Assembly: GCA_046727175.1 (NCBI GenBank)
Contig: JBKPCD010000144.1
Span: forward strand, 25,492-89,491
Length of the DNA stretch: 64,000 nt
Direction of reading: 5' to 3'
From: JBKPCD01 sp046727175
GTDB taxonomy: Bacteria > Acidobacteriota > Vicinamibacteria > Vicinamibacterales > 2-12-FULL-66-21
Shown here: piece after piece, positions 43,352 to 51,938 of the stretch
Position numbering within the stretch: the stretch's first letter is position 1
How the letters are laid out: every line of letters starts with the position of its first letter
Translations under genes and position numbers: made by a program
Notes under the pieces: generated by a model
Told to the model about the DNA's origin: nothing
Databases searched by the model: none
What the model saw: the letters and a program-made list of their open reading frames with translations, nothing else

Positions 43352-44374
43352 CTAATCATGGCTGTCTCGCGTTATCTGCGACCGAAACCCCTTCAGGTTC
43401 TCCTGTTCATCAACTGCGCGGACCACACGGATGCCGACGAACGTCGCGTCGGTGTGCCACCAGATGCTCTGCGGACTCTGCGGGTCACGTCTGCTCCAGT
43501 CGGGCGTCGAGCCGCGTCGCGCCCCGCTCCGCAACCGTCGCGCGTCATCGTCCCACGAGCCGCCGCGTGCCACGTGCGGGTACCGCTTGTTGCCTGGAAG
43601 CAACACCGGTCCGATCATGCGCGGCTGCACGCGTTGATAGTACTCGCGATCGTATTGATCGAGGCACCACTCGGCGACGTTCCCGTTCATGTCGTGCAAG
43701 CCCCAGGGATTGGGTTTCTTCTGGCCGACGGGATGCGGACGTTCCTCCGAATTCTCGGCGCTCCACCCGTACTCTCCGAGCTCGCGTGGATCGTCCCCGA
43801 AGGAATATGCCGTCCTCGCGCCGGCGCGAGCAGCGTACTCCCACTCGGCTTCCGTGGCCAGCCGATAGAGCTTGCCGGTCTTCGCTGACAGCCAGCGGCA
43901 ATATTCCATCGCCGCATGCCACGTCATATCGATTGCCGGCTGACGGCCTTTGCCGTACCCGAACGATTCGTCGCCGTACGGGAGTGTCGGCCTCGTGACT
44001 GCATCGACCCCGGGCGGTATCGTCGCCTGCGAACGCGTGGACGAGGGGGACTCAGTATCGGAACCAAACGCAAAGAGATCGTATTCGTCCCAGGTCACCT
44101 CGGTCTTGCCAATCCAGAAAGGCCGGATTTCGACCTCGTGCTGCGGCCCCTCGTCTTCGGCCCGTCCCTTCTCTGCCGCCGGACTGCCCATGGTGAAGAT
44201 GCCGCCGGGAATCCCGACCATGTCGAAACGCACGCTCGTGCCCGCGATGGTCTCCGCGTACGCCGCAGGTTTTTCGACGGCTACGCCAGCCTGCTGGCGA
44301 GCCGACTCGCCTGGTATCGTCGCGCTCAGCGCGGCGATCGCTGCAATGGCAAACCAGATCCTCGCGTCACGCAT
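43352..44374 (-). CDS. SUMF1/EgtB/PvdO-type formylglycine-generating-enzyme-like protein (no active-site Cys pair)
   Basis: 340 residues from the ATG at 44374; an extension to 44488 is only word-repeat DNA. A signal peptide is followed by MVGIPGGIFTMGSPAAEKGR, FWIGKTEVTWDEYDLFAFGS, PAIDMTWHAAMEYCRWLSAK, YRLATEAEWEYAARAGARTA, NPWGLHDMNGNVAEWCLDQY and HVARGGSWDDDARRLRSGAR: the complete FGE-sulfatase fold. True FGEs have cysteines in the GGSW-x-C...C segment; here that segment has Asp instead, so sulfatase maturation by this protein is unlikely. A lectin-like or other oxygenase/scaffold function is more probable. First gene of the SUMF1-like / oxidoreductase / ApbE operon. Confidence 0.87.
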   Translation of the reverse strand: MRDARIWFAIAAIAALSATIPGESARQQAGVAVEKPAAYAETIAGTSVRFDMVGIPGGIFTMGSPAAEKGRAEDEGPQHEVEIRPFWIGKTEVTWDEYDLFAFGSDTESPSSTRSQATIPPGVDAVTRPTLPYGDESFGYGKGRQPAIDMTWHAAMEYCRWLSAKTGKLYRLATEAEWEYAARAGARTAYSFGDDPRELGEYGWSAENSEERPHPVGQKKPNPWGLHDMNGNVAEWCLDQYDREYYQRVQPRMIGPVLLPGNKRYPHVARGGSWDDDARRLRSGARRGSTPDWSRRDPQSPQSIWWHTDATFVGIRVVRAVDEQENLKGFRSQITRDSHD

Positions 44375-44379
44375 CTTAG

Positions 44380-44465
44380 GCCTGTGGCTTTTGGCTTGGG
44401 GGCTTTTTGGGCTTCGTGCTTTTAGGCCTTTGGCGGGCGCAGAGCCACGAGCCTCGAGCCATGAG
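44380..44465. repeat. GGCTTTGG word-repeat block
   Basis: TGTGGCTTTTGGCTTGGGGG, CTTTTTGGGCTTCGTGCTTT and AGGCCTTTGGCGGGC are followed by inverted AGAGCCACGAGCCTCGAGCC. It fills the space between the methyltransferase-like stop and the SUMF1-like gene start and extends that gene's open frame upstream without adding domains. Confidence 0.65.
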
Positions 44466-44466
44466 C

Positions 44467-45885
44467 CTACTGTTTTCGATGCACCCACACGCTGTCGAAG
44501 AGCGGCGCCGGCGCGCCTCGCACGTCGGCAATGACGGCATGACGCGATTGGACAATGGGAATCCCGAGCGCCGCGGTGATGTCACGCAGCGCGGGGCGTG
44601 CCTCGTTGTGAACGAGCGCGCCGTCCGGTGCGAGCATGCCGGCGATGTTGCTCATCGCAAGCATCAGCTCCGCATCATCGAAATACGGAAGGATGTTTGT
44701 CGCGATGATCAAGTCGAATGGCTGTCCGTCGAGACGTTCGGTGACGATGTCGACCGGCTCGGCGGTCAGGACGTGCGCGGCGGCTGACCCGACTCGCACC
44801 GTCTTCTCCAGGTGGCCCGCCGTTGACGCCGTGCGCCGGCGCTCCGACGCTTCGTCCCCAATCGATCTCCCGAGCCGTTCAAAGTAGTCGCGATATTCCT
44901 GCCGCAGCTTTACCGTCTCGCTCTCCGCAATCCCGCTGACCAGCGTCAACACCGGCGGCGTGCGGTGTGAGTCGCGCAGGTGCTCGACCACACGCGGATT
45001 GATGTCGGCGCCGACAACCGCGAGATCGTCGGCGCCAGCGAGACCGAGGGACAGGAGCGCGTCGATTACCGCCCACGGCTGGTAGCTCTCCGGCGGACCA
45101 TCTTCCAGGAGTCCCGTCCTTGGAGCGAGGTCGAGCCCTGGCCCCACGATCAGCACGCGACGGATGCGGCGATCGGGCTCCAGAGACTGGAGCACGCCCA
45201 AGCCAAGATACACGACGTATCCCGCCTCGACAGCGGTGTCGGTGCTGAGGCCGCGCGTGCGATACAGCTCCGCGATCGCGTCAGCTGCCTGCGCGGAGCG
45301 TTGCGCGACGAACTCCTTTTCATGGACGAACCGCATCGCCCGCACGTATTCGCGAAGGAGTCCCGCATTCCGTTCACGGCGATCGGGATACGTCGCGTTC
45401 ACGAGGCTGCGGAAGTAGGCGAGCCGCGGATCGGACGCCGGCGAATCGATCGCGCGCAGGAGCGCAGCCGCGCGCGAGCGAACCGGCGCGGGGATCCGGG
45501 AGAGATCGAGCCGGGACGTCCGCAGGAACTCCGTGCGTTCCTGCACGTCGAGGCCGTCGACAAGTGCCTTCGCGCTGAGTGCCGGCTCGATCGGCGGAAG
45601 CGATGTGAACCGCATCGACTGGAGCAGATAGAAGACGAGGTGATCGAGGTCCCCTTCGCGAACCCGTCGCAGATTCGTCTGGCGCACCCGCTCGACGTAC
45701 GACGGGAACTCGTCCGCCGTGATGCCGCGAGCGCTGAGCGGCACGTGGAAAGGGGCCACGTCGGTCCAACTGATTCGCCTGACCGACAGGCGGTCTTGAT
45801 CGTCGGTAGCGGTGGCCGTGCACGTGATGACCACCCATACCAATCCACAGACCGCCGCAGTCGAGAGAACTCGGGCGCGCAGCAC
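44467..45885 (-). CDS. Exported protein with CheR-like SAM-methyltransferase C-terminus
   Basis: 472 residues from a GTG at 45885; no ribosome-binding site was found. A signal peptide (VLRARVLSTAAVCGLVWVVI, TCTATATD) precedes a long helical N-terminal half (~35-230) rich in Arg/Leu. The C-terminal half has a Rossmann-type nucleotide site (IRRVLIVGPGLDLAPRTGLL), DLAVVGADINPRVVEHLRDS as the acidic motif, and FDLIIATNILPYFDDAELML AMSNIAGMLAPDGALVHNE, which is the CheR/Methyltransf motif IV-V region. An exported SAM enzyme is unusual because SAM is cytoplasmic. Alternatives are a membrane-anchored protein facing the cytoplasm or a fold-only homologue. Upstream of the SUMF1-like operon, same strand. 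Confidence 0.7.
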   Translation of the reverse strand: MLRARVLSTAAVCGLVWVVITCTATATDDQDRLSVRRISWTDVAPFHVPLSARGITADEFPSYVERVRQTNLRRVREGDLDHLVFYLLQSMRFTSLPPIEPALSAKALVDGLDVQERTEFLRTSRLDLSRIPAPVRSRAAALLRAIDSPASDPRLAYFRSLVNATYPDRRERNAGLLREYVRAMRFVHEKEFVAQRSAQAADAIAELYRTRGLSTDTAVEAGYVVYLGLGVLQSLEPDRRIRRVLIVGPGLDLAPRTGLLEDGPPESYQPWAVIDALLSLGLAGADDLAVVGADINPRVVEHLRDSHRTPPVLTLVSGIAESETVKLRQEYRDYFERLGRSIGDEASERRRTASTAGHLEKTVRVGSAAAHVLTAEPVDIVTERLDGQPFDLIIATNILPYFDDAELMLAMSNIAGMLAPDGALVHNEARPALRDITAALGIPIVQSRHAVIADVRGAPAPLFDSVWVHRKQ

Positions 45886-45954
45886 CGCATTCAGCGCTGT
45901 GGATTCGGGGCGATTCCCTCGCCGCCCCGAACCCTGAACCCTGAACCTTGAACT

Positions 45955-48900
45955 TCAGAAGAGCAGCTTGAGCCCCAGCTGCCCGTACCGGGGGAAGTTC
46001 GACTGCCGCACCGACGTACGATCGATTGCGCCGAACAACGCATTGTTCGGGTTGTTCTCGTACTGCCGCTCGTCGTACACCACCTGATTGAGCAGGTTGA
46101 ACACTTCGAAGCGCAGCTGCAACCGCACGCTGTTCGTCAGGCGCGTCGTCTTTGCGAAATTGACATCGAACTGATAGAAGGGCGGACGCCGAATCTGATC
46201 GTCACGGAACTCGGTGCCGGCGCCGGTGTAGTTCGTGTTCGGCCTGATGATGAAGTTCGGCTCGGTGCAGCCAGCAGCGATCGAGAAGCTCTGCAAAGTG
46301 ACGACGCCGGCATTGTTCATCTGAGCCACGCACGGCTGAACGCCACGGATAAGGTTCGGGTCATCGAAGTTTATGTCTCGAATCGTCGCGTCCTTTACGT
46401 ACCAGACGTTCTGCGGCAGGCCCCAGGGCCGACCACTGTTGAACAGCCACATGCCGGCGACTTCCCAGCCGCCGGCGATCGCTTCCAGCACTGGGTTCGC
46501 GTTGTTCATGAACTTGCGCTCGCGACCGAACGGCAGATGATATACGCCGGAGATCGTGACGCGATGCCGTCGATCGCTCTCGTAGGGCGAGCGCTGGACC
46601 ACTCGGTCCACTTCCGTGATCGTCGGATTGGTGGTGGCGGTGCCCCCGATCTGATTACCGCCGCCGTTTTCTTCGATCATCTTCGACCACGTGTACGTGC
46701 CCGCGAGCGAGATGCCGTTCGATACGCGCTTGTTCACGAGCAGCTGCGCCGAGTTGTACCAGATCCGCCCGTCGTTGCGGTCTAACATCGTGATTTGCGT
46801 GAACTGCGGAAACGGGCGACTGAGCTCGTAGCGCGACAACGTCGGACTGGTGAACCGCGACGTGCCTTCGAATCCAGGCACCTGATAGAACGGGTTCGGT
46901 AGCAGTGCGTCACAGTACGCCGGGTCTCCACCGATGGATGGATCGCACCGGTTGCGAAGCTCGAGCGACGGAGTGTTGAAACCGCCCCACCGGTTCTGCT
47001 CCTCCCTCGTGCGGCTGCCGACATACGTGAGCTCGACGGTCGTCCGCCAGGGCAATGTCCGCTGAATGCCCAGCGAGAACTGGTGGACGTAGGGCGTCAC
47101 GAAGTCGGGATTCGAAAAGCTCAGGTCTCGTCCGAGGAATGTCTGGAGCCCGAGCGATGATCCAGGTGGCTGCAGGATCCCCTGCGAGAAGGGGTTCGAG
47201 AACGAGTAGGTGGACGTCCGGTCACCATCGAGCGACGTGATGAGCGGGGTCGTCAGGAGGAACCCTTCGGACGCGGAGATCCCAACGACATTAAGGAAGT
47301 ACAGCCCGTAGCCGCCACGCAGCGCGGTCTCCGGGTTGAACGCGTACGCGAAACCGAGGCGCGGCTGGATATTGTTCCAATCCCACTTGTACGGATAATC
47401 CGGGTTTCCGTCGACCTTCACGAACTGAGGTCCGCCGCGCACTTGCAGGCCCCCAGGCAAGCGCGAAGATACCGGGTTGACGGTCTGAGTATCAAACGCA
47501 TAGTTCAGTCGGTCGTCTTTTTCGAACACCGGAGTATTTATGTCCCACCGCAGGCCGAGGTTCACCGTCAGTCGATCGCTAAGTCGCCAGTCGTCCTGGA
47601 CCCAGGGGGCATAGTAGTTCCAGAGCAACGTCGGATAGAAGTTGTTGTCGATGGCGCCACTGGCCGGCGCGCCGAGCAGAAATGACGCTATTGAGTTGCC
47701 GCTCAGCGCATCGCCCGAATTGAAGACCCGCTGAGTAAATCGACGGTCGAAGCTGAGGACGAAGAGGTTGTTGTTGATCTCACGCGTGTACCAGGTCAAC
47801 CGCATATCGAGGCCGCCTCGCACGTTATGGTTACTCTTGGTCCAGGAAAAATTCGGCTGCAGGCTGAAGCCCGTCGTGGTTTCGCTGTTGCGGTTGTTGC
47901 GGCCGAGCGGCTGATAGTCGGTCACATTGATGCGCGGGAACGCCTTATTCGGTAGCTGACTCACCAATGACGAAGGAAAGCCCAGCTCCGTCGGATCGAA
48001 TCCGAGGCCTGGATCGGATCGCGCGAGCTCGAGGTACTGGTTGAGGCCCGCACGCACATTGAAAACGAGCGAGGAATTCATCGTCCGCACCCAGTCGAAG
48101 ACGCCTGTATGGTTCTTGCGCTCGAGCGGCAGCTGGCCGTCCTGCGCAGGACCGCTCGTGATGCCGTTCGTGTATCGCGTCTCCGTCCGTTTGTTGTAGG
48201 CGTAACGAACGAACATCTTGGTTTTGTCGCTCAGGTTCTGGTCGACCTTGGTCGCGTAGTTGTAGAAATCGTCGAACGCGAGGTTCGGCGCAAAGCTGTA
48301 GTTATTTCGCCACGGGTCTCCGGAGGTGGGCGTCGTGTTCGGGCGGAGGAAGTACTGGAGGAAACTCCGTGCCATCGGGTCAATGCGATCCTGCGGAATG
48401 GTGTTGTTGGGAAATGCCGTGCGGACCCACTGGTTCCCCTCGAGGCGTCCGGTGTTCGGATCGTAAATCGCGATCAGACGCCCTTGCGAATCGCGCAGGT
48501 TGCTGAAGTCGCCGCGCAGCTGCGCCTCATCCGGTACCGTATACACCGCCGAATTCGGCGTGGCCTCGTTATACCCCTCGAAATTGAACATGAAGAACGT
48601 CTTGTTTCGACCGTCGTAGAGCCCTGGAATCCGAACGGGACCGTCGATCTGGAACCCGTACTGATCCAGTTTGTGGTTAGGCTTCTCGATGTCTTTCAGT
48701 TTGTATTGGTACTCGAGGGAGTCGAACGCCTTCCGCCGCGCGAATTCGTACACACTCCCGTGCCAGTTGTTGGTGCCGGACTTTAGGGACACGTTGATGA
48801 CCCCGCCAGCCGTCCGGCCGTACTGCGCGTCGTAGCTGTTGGTGACGATCTTGAACTCCTGCACCGCATCCACCGGTGGGACATACGCGATGTTGTTGCC

Positions 48901-49524
48901 ACCCTGGATGGAGTTGTTCGGCGCACCGTCGAGCAGGAACTCGTTATTACGGTTCTGGCCGCCGTTGATCGACCAATCCGCAATGGCGCCGTTGTCGAAC
49001 GGTCGCTGGTAGATGGCGGGCCCGTTGTACGTAATACCCGGAGCGAGATACGACAACATGAACGGGTTGCGAGCGTTGAGCGGAAGCTCCGTCACACGCA
49101 GGTTGTCGATCACCATCCCGCGGTCGGCCTTGGATGTCTCGAGCAGCGGCGACTCCGCGGATACGTTCACCGTCTCGGCGACTGCTCCCACCTGCAGCGT
49201 GATGTTCAATGCGAGCGTCTGACCAACTTCGAGCTCGACGCGCTCCTGTGTATGTTTTCGGAACCCTTCGAGCTCTGCGGCGAGTGAATAAACGCCGGGC
49301 CGTAGAAAAGGCAACGAGTACGAACCTTCGGCGTTCGTGACAGCCGTAGCTACCTCGTTGGTCTTCGTGTTCGTGATTGTCACCGTCACGCCTGGCACCG
49401 CGAGGCCGGCGGGATCCGTGACTCGCCCTGTAATGGTGGCGCGGAACTCTTGCGCGGTTGCGCTGGTAATCGTGAGCAGCAGCAGAATGGCAGCTGAGAC
49501 GCAGTGGCGCGGCTGGATCTTCAT
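45955..49524 (-). CDS. TonB-dependent receptor with carboxypeptidase-regulatory-like N-domain
   Basis: 1,189 residues, ATG at 49524, preceded by GGAGGAGGG at ideal spacing. Signal peptide SAAILLLLTITSATA; carboxypeptidase-regulatory-like domain ~25-110 (ITGRVTDPAGLAVPGVTVTI; FLRPGVYSLAAELEGFRKHT); plug ~120-290 (LLETSKADRGMVIDNLRVTE LPLNARNPFMLSYLAPG; QEFKIVTNSYDAQYGRTAGG); barrel ending in NFPRYGQLGLKLLF with C-terminal Phe. Outer-membrane active transport of an unidentified compound. The 5' region holds a LacI-type palindrome, a hint of carbohydrate control. No SusD or glycosidase adjoins it. Confidence 0.94.
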   Translation of the reverse strand: MKIQPRHCVSAAILLLLTITSATAQEFRATITGRVTDPAGLAVPGVTVTITNTKTNEVATAVTNAEGSYSLPFLRPGVYSLAAELEGFRKHTQERVELEVGQTLALNITLQVGAVAETVNVSAESPLLETSKADRGMVIDNLRVTELPLNARNPFMLSYLAPGITYNGPAIYQRPFDNGAIADWSINGGQNRNNEFLLDGAPNNSIQGGNNIAYVPPVDAVQEFKIVTNSYDAQYGRTAGGVINVSLKSGTNNWHGSVYEFARRKAFDSLEYQYKLKDIEKPNHKLDQYGFQIDGPVRIPGLYDGRNKTFFMFNFEGYNEATPNSAVYTVPDEAQLRGDFSNLRDSQGRLIAIYDPNTGRLEGNQWVRTAFPNNTIPQDRIDPMARSFLQYFLRPNTTPTSGDPWRNNYSFAPNLAFDDFYNYATKVDQNLSDKTKMFVRYAYNKRTETRYTNGITSGPAQDGQLPLERKNHTGVFDWVRTMNSSLVFNVRAGLNQYLELARSDPGLGFDPTELGFPSSLVSQLPNKAFPRINVTDYQPLGRNNRNSETTTGFSLQPNFSWTKSNHNVRGGLDMRLTWYTREINNNLFVLSFDRRFTQRVFNSGDALSGNSIASFLLGAPASGAIDNNFYPTLLWNYYAPWVQDDWRLSDRLTVNLGLRWDINTPVFEKDDRLNYAFDTQTVNPVSSRLPGGLQVRGGPQFVKVDGNPDYPYKWDWNNIQPRLGFAYAFNPETALRGGYGLYFLNVVGISASEGFLLTTPLITSLDGDRTSTYSFSNPFSQGILQPPGSSLGLQTFLGRDLSFSNPDFVTPYVHQFSLGIQRTLPWRTTVELTYVGSRTREEQNRWGGFNTPSLELRNRCDPSIGGDPAYCDALLPNPFYQVPGFEGTSRFTSPTLSRYELSRPFPQFTQITMLDRNDGRIWYNSAQLLVNKRVSNGISLAGTYTWSKMIEENGGGNQIGGTATTNPTITEVDRVVQRSPYESDRRHRVTISGVYHLPFGRERKFMNNANPVLEAIAGGWEVAGMWLFNSGRPWGLPQNVWYVKDATIRDINFDDPNLIRGVQPCVAQMNNAGVVTLQSFSIAAGCTEPNFIIRPNTNYTGAGTEFRDDQIRRPPFYQFDVNFAKTTRLTNSVRLQLRFEVFNLLNQVVYDERQYENNPNNALFGAIDRTSVRQSNFPRYGQLGLKLLF

Positions 49525-49562
49525 CGTCAGCCCTCCTCCGAGCTGGACTCGAGTGATCCGAC

Positions 49563-49575
49563 GTAAACGCTTTAC
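49563..49575. promoter_or_regulatory. LacI-family-type operator palindrome upstream of the TonB receptor
   Basis: GTAAACGCTTTAC (with TACGT and AAG flanks) is a palindrome around the central CG, like many LacI-family operators. It lies about 39-51 bases before the ATG at 49524, and a possible promoter (TTGTCA near 49612, TATAAC near 49591 on the minus strand, short 15-bp spacer) brackets it. Repression of uptake in the absence of sugar is the inference. Confidence 0.55.
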
Positions 49576-49662
49576 AAGCGGGCTAGGTTATACCTTCACG
49601 CAGACCGTGACAAGCCTCAAACAGATGACGGATCAGCGGATGCCGGCGCCCAGTATCGCTCT

Positions 49663-49745
49663 CAAAAACACCGCCGTGAACCTTGAACCCTGAACCGTGA
49701 ACAGCGTGTTCAGCGCCCAAAGCCTAAAGCCATAGCCCAAAGCCT
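49663..49745. repeat. GAACC-word and CCAAAGCC-word repeats
   Basis: GTGAACCTTGAACCCTGAACC, then a palindromic CCGTGAACAGCGTGTTCAGC, then CCCAAAGCCTAAAGCCATAG and CCCAAAGCC: two word families side by side between the receptor leader and the RluA stop. Confidence 0.65.
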
Positions 49746-49765
49746 TGCTCTCTGTCGATAGGATA

Positions 49766-50707
49766 TTACGCACGACCGCGCCGCAGTCTCGAGATGAGAT
49801 CGATGAGGTCTTGTGGAAGCGGCGCTTCGAACCGCAGCTCGCGGCCATCTTCGGGATGTCGAAACGCCAGCCGATGCGCGTGAAGCGCTTGACGACCAAA
49901 CTGGATCGGCCGCAGCCGATCGGGGCCGAAGACATACCGCCGCTCGCCGACCAGCGTGTGCCCACGCAGCCGCGCCTGGATGCGAATCTGGTTGCGCTTC
50001 CCGGTGTGCAGCCTGATCTCGACGAGCGACGCCTGGGGGAACGTTTCGAGCACACGGTAGAGACTGACGGCCTCCTTCGCGCGCGGATCGTGCGCGTGCG
50101 CTCTCTTCTGGATGCAGGCTCCCTGGTCCCATACCAGATGATCGCGCCACGTGCCTTCCGCGGGGCTCGGCTGCCCGTAGACGACCGCGAGATAGACGCG
50201 CTCCGGCTCGCGCCGAAGGAACTGCGTTTTGAGCGCCGACTGCGTTCGCGCGTTCTTCGCGAAGATGACCAGTCCCGACGTATCGCGATCGATTCGGTGC
50301 ACGACGAACGGACGACGTTTGCCGCGCGAGCGAAGACGATCGCGCATGCGATCGTAAACCGACGGCGCGGCGTTCCGCTCCTCGAGCGGAACCGCGAGCA
50401 GACCGGCCGGCTTGTTCACGACGAGCAGCGCATCGTCCTCGTAGACGATCGTGAGGTCGCCATCGTTGACCGGCTCGAAACGTGGCCTCGCCGTGCCAGG
50501 CCGGTCGAGCCACAATCGGACCACGTCACCGCTCGTCAGGCGTCGTGCGCCGTCGTGGACGGTGGCTTCCGTGCCGTTGATCAGCACCTTCCCTCGCCGG
50601 AGCGCTGCGGTGGCCCGTCCTCGCGATCCGAGCCGTTCCGCGTCGGCCAGAAACTTGTCGAGCCGAAAACCGACAGCATCCGGTCCAACGATCCATTGTG
50701 CGTTCAC
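49766..50707 (-). CDS. RluA-family pseudouridine synthase
   Basis: 313 residues, ATG at 50707. Residues ~10-75 are an S4 RNA-binding domain (LDKFLADAERLGSRGRATAA LRRGKVLING). Residues ~80-310 form the pseudouridine synthase core with the catalytic Asp140 in VVHRIDRDTSG, KPAGLLAVP near 100, FLRREPERVYLAVVYG and EIRLHTGKRNQIRIQARLRG (conserved TGRxHQIR variant) near 250. It isomerises specific uridines in rRNA or tRNA; which site cannot be told. The 3' neighbour is word-repeat DNA; the divergent gene at 50827 starts ~120 bp away. Confidence 0.93.
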   Translation of the reverse strand: MNAQWIVGPDAVGFRLDKFLADAERLGSRGRATAALRRGKVLINGTEATVHDGARRLTSGDVVRLWLDRPGTARPRFEPVNDGDLTIVYEDDALLVVNKPAGLLAVPLEERNAAPSVYDRMRDRLRSRGKRRPFVVHRIDRDTSGLVIFAKNARTQSALKTQFLRREPERVYLAVVYGQPSPAEGTWRDHLVWDQGACIQKRAHAHDPRAKEAVSLYRVLETFPQASLVEIRLHTGKRNQIRIQARLRGHTLVGERRYVFGPDRLRPIQFGRQALHAHRLAFRHPEDGRELRFEAPLPQDLIDLISRLRRGRA

Positions 50708-50756
50708 TGAAGATCGACTCCCCGATTAGCATGCTGGTGTGGACCCGGAACCACCA

Positions 50757-50924
50757 AATCGGCTCTCGGCTTTCGGCTTTCGGCTGTAGGCTTTGAGCGA
50801 GTCCGAAAGAGGTCACAGAAGCTCAAATGGATCCCACGACAGTGAACAGCTCGCGCTCCTCCCCGTCACCCACGCACGGCAGGGCAGGCCCAAAGCCAAA
50901 AGCCCTGAGCCCAAAGCCGGGCGC
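50757..50924. repeat. Inverted GGCTTTCGG / CCAAAGCC word repeat spanning the start of a gene
   Basis: The left arm (about 50757-50800) reads CGGCTCTCGGCTTTCGGC, TTTCGGCTGTAGGCTTTGAG. The right arm (about 50884-50922) reads GCCCAAAGCCAAAAGCCCTG, AGCCCAAAGCCGGG. The right arm lies inside the coding frame of the next gene, giving residues ~20-33 (GPKPKALSPKPGA). Confidence 0.75.
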
Positions 50925-51900
50925 ATCACCCCCCTTCGCTCTGGACTCCGCGCGCCTCCTGGAGGCGCAGCAGTTGATCGCGAAACATCTTCGGGAAACG
51001 AGGCTCGTTCCATCCCGGGCGCTCGCCCGGGGTCAGACGGCCGTCTATCTGAAGCTGGAATGTGAGCTGCCGACGGGCTCGTTCAAGGTTCGCGGCGCGC
51101 TGTACGCACTGTCGGTGAACCGCGAGCGTCGGGGGATCGAGGAAGTCGTCGCCGCGAGCACAGGCAATCACGGCGCAGCGGTGGCGTATGCCGCGCGATT
51201 GGCAGGGTTGCGGGCGACGATCTTCCTGCCCGACAGACCCAACCCTGTGAAGGCCGCGCGCATTGCCGATCTGGGCGCACGGATCGTCGAAGCAGGAGCG
51301 GATCTGACGCATGCGATCGATGCGGCGGCGGACTACGCGTCGACGACAGCCGCTTTCTTTCTGCACGACGCGGCTGATCCGGACATTCCTTACGGCACTG
51401 CCACGATTGCTCTCGAGATTCTGAAGCAGCTTCCGTCGGCCGATGCCCTGTATGTCCCCGTTGGAGACACGGCGCTGATTCGCGGCGTCGCGTATGCCGG
51501 AAAGCAGGCACGCCCGGGGATCACGATCGTTGGGGTTCAGTCGATATCAGCGCCGGCGTACGTCAGATCCTGGCAAGCGGGGGCAGTCGTAGAAACGGCG
51601 ACGGCGGACACCATCGCGGACGGACTCGCCGTCAGGCGGCCTCTGGCCGACAACGTCTCGGCGATACGGACGCTCGTCGACGACATGCGGCTCGTTGCGG
51701 ACTCCGAGCTGTTGTCTGCGGTGCGTCTGCTGCGAACCGAAGAGGATCTGGTCGTCGAACCTTCAGGTGCGGCGCCGGCCGCGGCGCTCTGTCAGGAATC
51801 GAATCACGATCGCGCACGCGTGGTCGTCTTGATCGTGACCGGTTCGAATGTCTCTCCGGACGTCCTCGAGCGAGCCAGCGTTGTAGGGCGGGGCTTTTAA
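50827..51900 (+). CDS. PLP-dependent threonine dehydratase-like (serine/threonine ammonia-lyase fold)
   Basis: 357 residues from an ATG at 50827 (AGAGG 12-17 bases upstream). Residues 1-36 are low-complexity and partly encoded by a word repeat, so the ancestral start may have been near the LLEAQQLIAKHLRETRLVPS block; a TTG at 50974 with GGAGG upstream is a rival start. The fold-type II PLP enzyme begins there: PLP lysine Lys87 in PTGSFKVRGA, ASTGNHGAAVAYAARLAGLR (phosphate loop), PVGDTALIRGVAYAGKQARP and EEDLVVEPSGAAPAAALCQ. Expected reaction: deamination of Thr/Ser or a hydroxy-amino acid. No C-terminal ACT domain, so it is the short catabolic/racemase-like form. The final residues VVGRGF and the stop derive from a palindromic element. 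Confidence 0.88.
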   Translation: MDPTTVNSSRSSPSPTHGRAGPKPKALSPKPGASPPFALDSARLLEAQQLIAKHLRETRLVPSRALARGQTAVYLKLECELPTGSFKVRGALYALSVNRERRGIEEVVAASTGNHGAAVAYAARLAGLRATIFLPDRPNPVKAARIADLGARIVEAGADLTHAIDAAADYASTTAAFFLHDAADPDIPYGTATIALEILKQLPSADALYVPVGDTALIRGVAYAGKQARPGITIVGVQSISAPAYVRSWQAGAVVETATADTIADGLAVRRPLADNVSAIRTLVDDMRLVADSELLSAVRLLRTEEDLVVEPSGAAPAAALCQESNHDRARVVVLIVTGSNVSPDVLERASVVGRGF

Positions 51901-51938
51901 GCCCCGCCGCACGGTACGGCGCGGTTCGCGCCCTACCC
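51883..51938. repeat. Cruciform palindromic element containing two convergent stop-codon regions
   Basis: An outer stem GTAGGGCG ... CGCCCTAC encloses two hairpins: GGCGGGGCTTTTAAGCCCCGCC (51887-51908, the TAA is the stop of the dehydratase gene) and GGCGCGGTTCGCGCC (about 51919-51933). The right end overlaps the first bases after the OtsA stop at 51933. REP-like repeat or bidirectional terminator. Confidence 0.8.

Noticed and set aside
43352..44374. Functional sulfatase-maturing enzyme partner of the sulfatase-fold gene
   Set aside because: The cysteines required for formylglycine formation are absent in both proteins.
51841..51860. tRNA T-arm (GGTTCGAATG)
   Set aside because: It lies inside the dehydratase coding sequence and no acceptor stem, D-arm or anticodon arm can be found; no other tRNA gene was seen.
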